Shown here piece after piece: positions 1 to 6,085 of a DNA stretch of 6,085 nt. Every line of letters starts with the position of its first letter. The stretch's first letter is position 1. Origin of the DNA: an uncultured Bacteroides sp. (GTDB taxonomy: Bacteria; Bacteroidota; Bacteroidia; Bacteroidales; Bacteroidaceae). A program made the translations under genes and the position numbers. The notes below the pieces were generated by a model. The model was not told the DNA's origin and searched no databases. It saw nothing but the letters and a program-made list of their open reading frames with translations. The stretch is taken from assembly GCA_934716785.1 (NCBI GenBank), contig CAKUYM010000268.1, forward strand, positions 1 through 6,085, in the 5' to 3' direction.

Positions 1-86
1 ATTTATGCCCTTTTGAGTTTTAGCGGACAGCAATAGTTTACAATATCTTCGGGCTGCAGAAATGCATGAAGACAAATCGAATATTT

Positions 87-190
87 TCTCATCGTGATAA
101 GAACATTTTCTCATGGTGATAAGAATTAATACTCATCCTTATGAGAACATTTTCTCATCGCGATGAGTATTTTTTCTCATAGCAGTGAGT
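87..190. repeat. Array of five 16-bp palindromes with an exact 22-bp period
   Basis: Seen directly: the units are TCTCATCGTGATAAGA (87-102), TCTCATGGTGATAAGA (109-124), ACTCATCCTTATGAGA (131-146), TCTCATCGCGATGAGT (153-168) and TCTCATAGCAGTGAGT (175-190). They start exactly 22 bases apart and are separated by six-base AT-rich spacers (acattt, attaat, acattt, attttt). The arms CTCAT and AT(A/G)AG are conserved, while the central four bases vary (CGTG, GGTG, CCTT, CGCG, AGCA). The outer bases differ by unit: 1 and 2 have T...A ends, 3 has A...A, 4 and 5 have T...T, so unit 3 resembles the reverse complement of unit 4. Conserved arms with variable centres suit either a dimeric DNA-binding protein or hairpins kept as RNA or DNA structure. 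Function is unknown; the array itself is certain. Confidence 0.93.
128..175 (+). terminator. Composite hairpin formed by repeat units 3 and 4, terminator-like on the plus strand
   Basis: Bases 128-136 (AATACTCAT) are the exact reverse complement of 163-171, and 141-147 (ATGAGAA) of 152-158, so the two units can fold into one long stem with a small internal mismatch (CCTT against CGCG) and a four-base loop at 148-151. A run of six T (170-175) overlaps and follows the right arm, which gives an intrinsic-terminator appearance for plus-strand transcription. No plus-strand gene is seen ending to the left within the window, so a terminator role is uncertain. The fold may be only a by-product of the array, where each unit can instead pair with itself. 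Confidence 0.3.
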
Positions 191-330
191 ATTGTTTGAG
201 AATATAATAAGGTATATTATGCTATGTATTAACTAAATAGTTATTTCGTTGTTTCTCATTTTACAGTTGGTTTATAGTTGTTGGAGCTATCTCTTATAAA
301 TCGGATATTTCCATCTTAGATATCAGATAT

Positions 331-378
331 AAATAAAGAGAGGAACTGTATTCATACATACAGCTCCTCTCTTTATTT
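331..378 (-). terminator. Rho-independent terminator of the GH2 gene, overlapping its stop codon
   Basis: The 20-base arms 331-350 and 359-378 are inverted repeats around an eight-base loop (351-358). The only imperfect position is 345 against 364. In a plus-strand RNA it would be an A-C mismatch, but in the minus-strand RNA it is a U-G wobble, so the stem is unbroken only in the transcript of the GH2 gene. The minus-strand 3' arm ends in CTCTCTTTATTT, so the U-rich part lies within the stem, paired with the A-rich start of the 5' arm. The TAA stop (375-373) and the last codon lie inside the 5' arm. An A-rich/U-rich paired base such as this can also work bidirectionally. Confidence 0.75.
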
Positions 379-3300
379 ATTCCTGTTTTTTACTTTCTGT
401 CTATTCTCTACATACCTATTTATAGTCAGACAATTAATCATATTCACCACTAATTTACCGGCTATCGGGTCGGTGGTTGCTTTCTCCGTGCACATGGTAG
501 AGATGATTGCTTCTCCCTTTCCATCGGCTATTTGCAACATGGTGAGTCCGCGCATGGATTCTATCCGTTCAATGCGATCTTCCGGTTTGCCATCATCAAT
601 GTAAGCGTGGATTTTCATTTGTCCTGCCAGTTCCGTTACATTCTTGTGGCGGTGAGCTTTCAGGGTTGCGGTACATGCCACGGGGATTTCACGCTTATTG
701 TTGTTGAAATAGCGTAGTTCTAACATGTCAATGTCGTTAAAGACCGGAGCGTCATTGCGTTCCATAATTACAATATCACCTTCCGTCGGGATAATCCAAC
801 CTGCGATGTATTCGGGATATACAGTTTTGACTGCTTCCTTGCTGTTGAGGAAAAGAAGTTTGCCACCTTTTGATTGGTAAGTGCGTAGTAATTCTTTTTC
901 TTCGTCAGTACAAGTTGTCAGGCCGGAGATGACACAAAGGTCGGCTTTCAGTTTGCTGTCAAGCAGTTCTTTTACCGAAGAAACCGGTTGATACTTGATA
1001 TTCAGAAAGTCGAATACACCTTTCGTGTTATCCTTATCCAGCAATACAATCTTTTTACTTTCATTTACTTGTCCTGCATTCCACTCTTTGCGGGCGAGCA
1101 GTAGTTCGTACTCATTGGCTGAAATGGGCAAGCCGTTTTCTGTGAGTTTCAATACCAGTTTGGTTTTTGTCTTGTTGGCAGGCAGGTTGGTCGGTAACTG
1201 GATATTTGGCTCGATATAGTGGCGTGCGTAGTGCTTCACGGCAGGAATTCTTTCGCACCCCTTCGTCAGGCACTTTCCGGTTTCGTCTTGTATTTCCCAA
1301 TGGAGCAGGGAAGGTTTCAAGTCCGTTCCGTTTTCACGGTCGTTTACTACATAGAACCGTGTAGGCAATTTCTCGCCGGCATACAAATTGCGTCCCCACA
1401 GCTCTGCGCTGACCAATACGGGTTGCAAAGCCCGCTTCAAGGCATAGTAGGTAGGATACGGCTCAATATTCTGATAATCATATGTCTGGCGGAACCATGT
1501 CATCAAGGCAAAGTGCATAATCCCCGAAGCTTGGTCATTGGAACGACGGAGTGCTTCCGCCAATTCGCCCGTAATGAATGCCTGCACTTTCAGGAAAGAA
1601 GCCGGGTCGGCCCAGTCATAAGCTTCGTAACCTATCAACGTGTAAGGATTTTGATGAATGAGTTGGTAAGAACGTGTGGGATGGCCTGTTTCGTTATTAG
1701 GATAGCCCGTAGACATTTCCTGGCTGATAAGCGGACGGTCGGCTACCTTGAACTGTTTTTGGAATTCACCGTTGAAGAAGCGGAACATCGAGTAGTCATA
1801 CCAATTATAATAGCCGTGCATATCGTCAATGTCGCCATCATCAATGCTATTCATAAAGTCGGCGCCAAATTTCTTGTCCTTGCCCTTCGCTTGGTAATTG
1901 GAGTCGAAGCAGATAGGGCGGGTAGGGTCGATGCGGCGCATCTCTTTCACTACATCCGAGATAATGCGATATTTCTCTTTGGCGCGTTCCAAGTCGTTGT
2001 CGTTGTCGTAGAACTTCATTTCATTGTTTACTGTCCAAAAGAGCAGTGACGGATGATTGCGGTATTTTTTCAGTAGTCCTAAGAATTCGTCACGCCACAT
2101 ATCCAACAGGCGTTGGTCGGGAATCGGGGTAGAGTGAATCATCAACCATGACCACGTGCCTTCGAATGAAATGCCAATGCCGTTATTGTCGGCGGCATTC
2201 ATCCAGAGTTTGTTCCACGGGGTGGTATGTGTGCGTGTCACGTCGATGTTTCCGGCTTTCATCAGTTGCATGAAAGTATTAGCTAGATTTTTATCGTTAG
2301 GTGCCAGTGCAAATGGGATATGATTTCCACCACGCAGCCAGTATTTATTGCCGTTCAAGTAGAAAAGTCCGTCCTTCACTTCAAAAGTACGGAAACCGGA
2401 AGTTTCGGTCAGACAGTCCAGTTCGGTATCCTTGCCCGCAACCAAGCGGAACTTGAAGTCATAGAGATTAGGATGCTGCGGAGTCCAAAGTCGAGGTTTC
2501 AAGTTGTTGATGGTGTACGTTTCCATTCGTTCTTCACCTGCATTGAGGCTCATCTTTCGTAGGGATAAGCCGGAGTAAAGCACGGAACCTGTCTCTTTGT
2601 CGATAATATCCGTGTAAAGGTCGAATTGTTTCTTTTTGTTGCCGTGGTTCTTTATAGTCACATCGAACGTTGCACCATTCAATGCGGGTTTGATAAAGAC
2701 ATCTTCTACTTTCATCGGGTCGGTAACTGTCAGTTTCACCGGTTGCCAGATTCCGGCAGGTTCATCACCGTAGAAACCATGTGCGATGTCTTTCAGGATA
2801 TCTTTCTTTACGGTCACTTTGCCGTCTTCTTTCTCACTTTCGCGGACGGAAGAGTAGAAGAAGTCGATAGCGTTGGAATCGGAAGAAGTACTGCCGTCTG
2901 CGTTGCGTGTCACTTTTACTGTAAGCAGGTTCTTGCCGGGTTTCAGTAGCTGGCTGCCATCCACTTGTATTTCACCGAACATACCGATGTGAGAGGTTGT
3001 CAGTGTACCGTTGATATAGATTTCGGCAATTTTGGAAACGGCGTCGAAGGTCAAGGTCAGGTTCTTGCCTTTTACATTAGCGGGCAGTTCCAGCCATTGG
3101 CGATACCAAGCGTATTTCACTCGGCGATAATCGAATGTATAATTTTCGCAACGGTCAGTTTCCTGTTGGTAATAGGTATCTGATACGCCCTTGGGTTGTG
3201 GTCCGGTAGGTGATGGCATTGTTTCGCCGTGCAGCCAAATACGGATAGGATTCCAAAAGTTAGGCACGGACATGATGTGCCAGTCTTGGTCGTTGGTCTG

Positions 3301-4110
3301 CACAGATACGGCCTTGTCTTTATTATCCAGTTGATAATCGGGCATGAACAACCAATTGCCGTCCAATGTGATATCCGTACGACTACCGGTGAGGGTCGTT
3401 AATTTTATAGGAGTGTAGGCAGCGCGTTCTCGTTGGCGTTTGTTTTCCTTTTCGGCAGGAGTGGCTTTCTTTTGATATTCTGCCACTTTAACGTCTTTCA
3501 GTGCATCGTCCGCCATTGGAGTGACGACAAGGTCGTCAAATTCAGTCTCTATCCATCCACCGCCTAAAGCAACTTCGCCAGACGGAACCAGGTTCGCGTT
3601 TTTATCCACAAGGTCGATGTGTGGCTGTTTCTCATCGTTGAGGAATATGCGGATACGGTTGCCGCAGACTTCTACTCTCACGCGATACCATTCTCCGGGT
3701 ACGGGATGGAAGCCCAACGGGCGGACACCCATAAATTCGTCCGTACCCATATATCCCGTGCGCATCAGGTAAAGGTCGTCCTGCAGCCCGCCTTTGATTC
3801 CTACCACATAACGATCGAAACGGTTGTAATTGCGGAAGCTCGCCCATATCTGTACCTGTTCGGCATTTTTAGGGGCACGGGCTTTGAAAGAGAAGGAGTA
3901 GTTTTTCCATTCGGGATTGCCGAATAAGGCATAGGAGCCTTTGGAACGGAATACATTGTCGGCAATACTGCATGTGCCACGTCCTACCACTTTCAGTGTT
4001 TCTCCGGCATTGGAGAAATCGTTTGTCCATGAAGCATTGCCTTGTGCCTGTCCGTTCATGCAGAAAGCGCTACATGTACAGGATAGTAATACTTTGCTGA
4101 TTATATTCAT
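373..4110 (-). CDS. Exported multi-domain glycoside hydrolase family 2 protein with N-terminal lectin-like and C-terminal amidotransferase-like domains
   Basis: A 1245-residue retaining exo-glycosidase of the GH2 type, removing a terminal sugar from a glycan, probably in the periplasm or at the surface. The chosen ATG (4110) opens a signal peptide (MNIISKVLLS...) with likely cleavage at GQA|QG after residue 22. In-frame starts further upstream (GTG at 4209, ATG at 4167) lie in a hairpin and would spoil the signal peptide. Domains: concanavalin-like LamG/DUF1080-type 28-198; charged linker 199-233; GH2 jelly roll 235-464 ending near GIWQPV (453-458); Ig-like 465-573; TIM barrel 576-897; beta domain 898-1010; glutamine-amidotransferase-like segment 1015-1228. 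The predicted acid/base is E697 in NHPSLLFWTVNNE, and the predicted nucleophile is E798 in RPLISQE. The NNE form recalls beta-mannosidases but does not settle specificity; beta-galactosidase, glucuronidase, mannosidase and arabinosidase all occur in GH2. No Shine-Dalgarno is seen, which is usual for Bacteroides. The frame is intact. Family assignment is strong; substrate is unknown. Confidence 0.93.
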   Translation of the reverse strand: MNIISKVLLSCTCSAFCMNGQAQGNASWTNDFSNAGETLKVVGRGTCSIADNVFRSKGSYALFGNPEWKNYSFSFKARAPKNAEQVQIWASFRNYNRFDRYVVGIKGGLQDDLYLMRTGYMGTDEFMGVRPLGFHPVPGEWYRVRVEVCGNRIRIFLNDEKQPHIDLVDKNANLVPSGEVALGGGWIETEFDDLVVTPMADDALKDVKVAEYQKKATPAEKENKRQRERAAYTPIKLTTLTGSRTDITLDGNWLFMPDYQLDNKDKAVSVQTNDQDWHIMSVPNFWNPIRIWLHGETMPSPTGPQPKGVSDTYYQQETDRCENYTFDYRRVKYAWYRQWLELPANVKGKNLTLTFDAVSKIAEIYINGTLTTSHIGMFGEIQVDGSQLLKPGKNLLTVKVTRNADGSTSSDSNAIDFFYSSVRESEKEDGKVTVKKDILKDIAHGFYGDEPAGIWQPVKLTVTDPMKVEDVFIKPALNGATFDVTIKNHGNKKKQFDLYTDIIDKETGSVLYSGLSLRKMSLNAGEERMETYTINNLKPRLWTPQHPNLYDFKFRLVAGKDTELDCLTETSGFRTFEVKDGLFYLNGNKYWLRGGNHIPFALAPNDKNLANTFMQLMKAGNIDVTRTHTTPWNKLWMNAADNNGIGISFEGTWSWLMIHSTPIPDQRLLDMWRDEFLGLLKKYRNHPSLLFWTVNNEMKFYDNDNDLERAKEKYRIISDVVKEMRRIDPTRPICFDSNYQAKGKDKKFGADFMNSIDDGDIDDMHGYYNWYDYSMFRFFNGEFQKQFKVADRPLISQEMSTGYPNNETGHPTRSYQLIHQNPYTLIGYEAYDWADPASFLKVQAFITGELAEALRRSNDQASGIMHFALMTWFRQTYDYQNIEPYPTYYALKRALQPVLVSAELWGRNLYAGEKLPTRFYVVNDRENGTDLKPSLLHWEIQDETGKCLTKGCERIPAVKHYARHYIEPNIQLPTNLPANKTKTKLVLKLTENGLPISANEYELLLARKEWNAGQVNESKKIVLLDKDNTKGVFDFLNIKYQPVSSVKELLDSKLKADLCVISGLTTCTDEEKELLRTYQSKGGKLLFLNSKEAVKTVYPEYIAGWIIPTEGDIVIMERNDAPVFNDIDMLELRYFNNNKREIPVACTATLKAHRHKNVTELAGQMKIHAYIDDGKPEDRIERIESMRGLTMLQIADGKGEAIISTMCTEKATTDPIAGKLVVNMINCLTINRYVENRQKVKNRNK

Positions 4111-4155
4111 AATGTTATAAGTTGATGATAATTTTGAGATGAAGATATGGTCTGT

Positions 4156-4216
4156 AAAAAGAACCATGCCGGAATTCGGAGTCTGTAGGTAGCAGGCTTG
4201 CGATTTCACGGCATGG
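4156..4216 (-). terminator. Terminator-like hairpin with T-rich tail between the two genes
   Basis: On the minus strand CCATGCCG (4216-4209) pairs exactly with CGGCATGG (4171-4164). After a one-base bulge the stem continues as GAAATCG against CGAATTC with one mismatch, giving about 14 pairs around a 22-base loop. The right-hand arm is followed at once by TTCTTTTT (4163-4156). This is the form of an intrinsic terminator about 60 bases after the stop of the upstream gene and 45 bases before the start of the GH2 gene. It may end the upstream transcript fully, or partly so that less enzyme than upstream protein is made. Only about 45 bases remain for a separate GH2 promoter after the tail, and none is recognisable there, which favours partial read-through or a promoter upstream of the hairpin. 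The loop is long for a textbook terminator. Confidence 0.55.
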
Positions 4217-4239
4217 CATTAGATAGTATCTTTATATTA

Positions 4240-4257
4240 GAGTAAAGTGCATTACTC
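4240..4257. other. Short inverted repeat GAGTAA-N6-TTACTC
   Basis: A perfect six-base inverted repeat (4240-4245 and 4252-4257) with a six-base centre sits 17 bases past the stop of the upstream gene, within the gap that holds the terminator-like hairpin. It could be a small operator or a minor hairpin, but repeats of this size occur by chance in AT-rich DNA. No promoter elements were recognised around it. Confidence 0.2.
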
Positions 4258-4273
4258 AAGTAGATATATAGAT

Positions 4274-6085
4274 TTAGCCTTCAACGATTCTGAAGAACAG
4301 GTTCTGATTTGAAAAGTCTGTATTATAATCAATTCTTATTTGGTAGTTGGTCGTTGCGGGAACTATCTTTAATTTGAATGTCTGTTCATCGCTGTTTATC
4401 TCTAAACCGGCATTAGCTTCATTGCCTTGTGGCTGGAACTTTAATTCGCATCTTCTTTTACCAAAGTATTTCTTTGCATACTCGGTTATCACAAGCTTGT
4501 TTGTTGCAAAGTCATATTTTAACAATACAGGAAGATTCTTTCCGGTAAGATTATCAGGACCACCGTAAACATCCCATGAGCAACCGTTCACCCAGAAATT
4601 GTGATTCTTGAAGTAGTCTCCGAATTTATACACTTTGCCAACTTCTAAGTCTGACAATTTCCGCTTTTCCGTGTCGCCTGTTATTTCAGATACTTTGATC
4701 TCATAGTCCGTACTGACAACTCCCGTTGCGTTTGGCTGTTTGTCAATTCCCATGTAGATCGTGTTTTCACCAGGTTGGCGAACGGGGTCTTTGATGTACC
4801 ACTGTTCATTTCCGTTAGAGGTAGTCTCTCCCTTACCGGCGTTGAATGTCCAGGAGAACTTGACACCATTGTTGGCTTCAGTCATTTCACTCAGTTTCTT
4901 ATCATTGAAATTGAAGTTGTACAGTGCCCATACAGGACTTAATGTCAGGGTATAGTTGTCGGCATCCCATTTAAAGTTGGTGCCCCATTTCTCTTTCACT
5001 TTGTCATTTTGGTCATCTTTGTTCAATGTAATTCTGAAGTCAGCGTCAGCGGGCTTGAAATTATACAAAGTAGTGCGCAGATCCAACTCATTAAAGTTGT
5101 AACCTTTTTCTTCATCATATACACCGGGGATTGCCAGTTTCTTACCGAGGATTCGTATATTCTGGTTGGGTTCGGTATCAGCATGGTCGATGCCGGCTTT
5201 TACATACATCTGGATAGATAGCTCTTCTTTTGCTGTCGGAGCTTCTACAATGTATTTTGCACTGACATTCCCTACGTATAGTCCCACTTCTTTTTCGTTG
5301 AGCGTGAATGTCGCTTTATCTGTACCCGCGTCATTCATTACGAATAGGTTGGCGCCATCTATACCGTCTGTTTGAGGACCTACCAACAGATAACTGGTCT
5401 TTTGTGCTGCATCGTAGTAGAGGCATACTTCTCCATTGGCCAATTGGGTTTCTTGAGTGATAGTTGCGAGGTTTGTAGTCATAGGAATTGTTTCCCAGTT
5501 TCCATCATTAAGCTGAGCACCCAGTTTCCATGCTTTGGATGCGGTGACACCCATACTTTCCAATGTGTTTTGAGCATTGTGTACTTTGATGACTTTCGTT
5601 CCTTTATAAAGGCTCTCGATATTGCTCAACAACTCTGTAACTCCAGTCAGTCCGATTCCATTTTTAGCAGTCGATTCATCCTGTGAGTAAATCAAGATTT
5701 CTTTGGAGAATTCTTCTTCGGCAACAGTGTAAGTAATCTTCACCTTGCCGGATTTGTTGGCAGCCTTGGCGGTCAATATACCTTTGTCTGTCACTTCAAA
5801 TGTATTATTCGGATTCTCTGTCAGTTCATAAGTGGTTTCAACAGGGAGCTCACTGAATCCCAATTCATCCACAAACTTCACTTCTCCGTCTTCGCCAAAT
5901 CCCCAGCCTATCGTTTGGGCAAGGTCGAGACTTTCGGTACTGATGAATTTCAGGGATTCTGAATTTTGGTAAACGGTACGTGTCTCCCGATAAGCGAACA
6001 AGCCGTTGCTGGCGCTATAAGAGGTTGGTTTCACAACAAAATAGTTGGAGCTGGTAGTGGTCTTATCCAATGTGATTTCCAACAC
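4274..6085 (-). CDS. Partial: C-terminal part of a beta-rich, probably exported protein with a bacterial Ig-like segment
   Basis: The frame is open to the window edge, so the N-terminus and any signal peptide are missing; the first visible codon is GTG (valine) and is not taken as the start. The visible 603 residues are rich in T, N, K, D and aromatic residues with alternating beta-strand patterns and no transmembrane segment, typical of Bacteroidota surface proteins. Visible residues 84-133 look like a BIg2-type Ig-like domain: the core TFEVTDKGILTAKAANKSGK then KITYTV carries the usual 'variable-G-hydrophobic-T-A ... G-x-hydrophobic-x-I' pattern. Later parts (about 145-280, 285-420 and 425-603) look like further beta modules but match no family I can name; only two cysteines lie in the last hundred or so residues (502 and 546). 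It ends in LFFRIVEG and TAG/TAA-type stop at 4274. Lying upstream of an exported GH2 enzyme, it may be a glycan-binding or scaffold protein of the same locus. That role is inference; an adhesin-like or phage-related protein is also possible. Confidence 0.85.
   Translation of the reverse strand: MLEITLDKTTTSSNYFVVKPTSYSASNGLFAYRETRTVYQNSESLKFISTESLDLAQTIGWGFGEDGEVKFVDELGFSELPVETTYELTENPNNTFEVTDKGILTAKAANKSGKVKITYTVAEEEFSKEILIYSQDESTAKNGIGLTGVTELLSNIESLYKGTKVIKVHNAQNTLESMGVTASKAWKLGAQLNDGNWETIPMTTNLATITQETQLANGEVCLYYDAAQKTSYLLVGPQTDGIDGANLFVMNDAGTDKATFTLNEKEVGLYVGNVSAKYIVEAPTAKEELSIQMYVKAGIDHADTEPNQNIRILGKKLAIPGVYDEEKGYNFNELDLRTTLYNFKPADADFRITLNKDDQNDKVKEKWGTNFKWDADNYTLTLSPVWALYNFNFNDKKLSEMTEANNGVKFSWTFNAGKGETTSNGNEQWYIKDPVRQPGENTIYMGIDKQPNATGVVSTDYEIKVSEITGDTEKRKLSDLEVGKVYKFGDYFKNHNFWVNGCSWDVYGGPDNLTGKNLPVLLKYDFATNKLVITEYAKKYFGKRRCELKFQPQGNEANAGLEINSDEQTFKLKIVPATTNYQIRIDYNTDFSNQNLFFRIVEG

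Larger units (their letters stand above)
1..372. other. Intergenic region without a convincing gene, repeat-bearing
   Basis: No open frame of useful length is present on either strand. The region holds, from left to right, an unremarkable stretch (1-86), a phased array of five palindromic units (87-190), an AT-rich stretch (191-330) and the terminator of the GH2 gene (331-378). A lone TCTCAT half-site occurs at 254-259, outside the phase of the array. The only gene-like reading is a 29-codon minus-strand frame at 3-92, which starts inside the first repeat unit and is too short to call. I found no good match to the Bacteroides promoter pattern (TTTG, then TAnnTTTG about 20 bases later) on either strand. 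If the next gene to the left is read leftwards, this region would be its upstream control region; that gene is not in the window. Confidence 0.7.

Noticed and set aside
87..190. CRISPR array
   Set aside because: Units are 16 bp and imperfect, with only six bases between them; there are no unique spacers of proper length and no cas genes.
87..190. Invertible promoter or recombinase sites
   Set aside because: No pair of inverted sites flanks a promoter-sized segment and no recombinase gene is present; the units are tandem and contiguous.
1219..2049. A 276-codon open frame on the plus strand, antisense to the GH2 barrel
   Set aside because: It lies wholly opposite a strongly supported gene, its translation lacks domain-like features, and such mirror frames are common opposite long coding regions.
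4045..4110. Lipoprotein signal (LLSC) in the GH2 protein
   Set aside because: The cysteine is at residue 11, leaving too short a hydrophobic stretch, and the residue two before it is leucine; a type I site at GQA|QG fits better.
4111..4209. Longer N-terminus for the GH2 protein from GTG at 4209 or ATG at 4167
   Set aside because: Both starts fall in the arms of the terminator-like hairpin, and the added residues precede a good signal peptide that begins at the ATG at 4110.
4347..5686. Several 60-100 codon plus-strand frames opposite the right-hand gene
   Set aside because: All are antisense to the supported coding frame and show no recognisable domain or start signals.
6083..6085. GTG at the window edge as the start of the right-hand gene
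   Set aside because: The frame is open to the last base, no leader is visible, and the sequence begins in the middle of beta-rich mature protein without a signal peptide.

Overview
The window looks like a polysaccharide-degradation neighbourhood of a Bacteroides-type member of the Bacteroidota. The signs are a very large exported multi-domain family 2 glycoside hydrolase, an exported all-beta protein with an Ig-like segment next to it, AT-rich leaders without a Shine-Dalgarno sequence, and long hairpin terminators. The genus is inferred from style, not from a marker gene.

Layout: both protein genes lie on the minus strand and are read right to left. At the right edge (4274-6085) is the C-terminal 603 codons of a gene whose start lies outside the window. 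Its product is a beta-rich, probably surface-exposed protein with one recognisable bacterial Ig-like (BIg2-like) segment; its family is otherwise not recognised. A 163-base gap follows (4111-4273), holding a small inverted repeat and a terminator-like hairpin with a T-rich tail. Next comes the main gene (373-4110): a 1245-residue exported glycoside hydrolase with a signal peptide, an N-terminal concanavalin-like (LamG/DUF1080-type) domain, the GH2 jelly roll, Ig-like and TIM-barrel core with both catalytic glutamates visible, a further beta domain, and a C-terminal glutamine-amidotransferase-like domain. A 20-bp hairpin that contains the stop codon ends it. The left 330 bases have no convincing gene.

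The most unusual feature is in that left intergenic region: five imperfect 16-bp palindromes with outer arms of the type TCTCAT/ATGAGA, starting exactly every 22 bases (87, 109, 131, 153, 175). The period is close to two helical turns, so equivalent positions face the same side of the DNA. Units 3 and 4 also combine into one larger hairpin followed by a run of six T on the plus strand.

Working model (inference): the right-hand protein binds or presents a glycan at the cell surface and the GH2 enzyme trims a terminal sugar from it. The hairpin between them either separates their transcription or lowers expression of the enzyme relative to the upstream gene. The target glycan cannot be told from this window.
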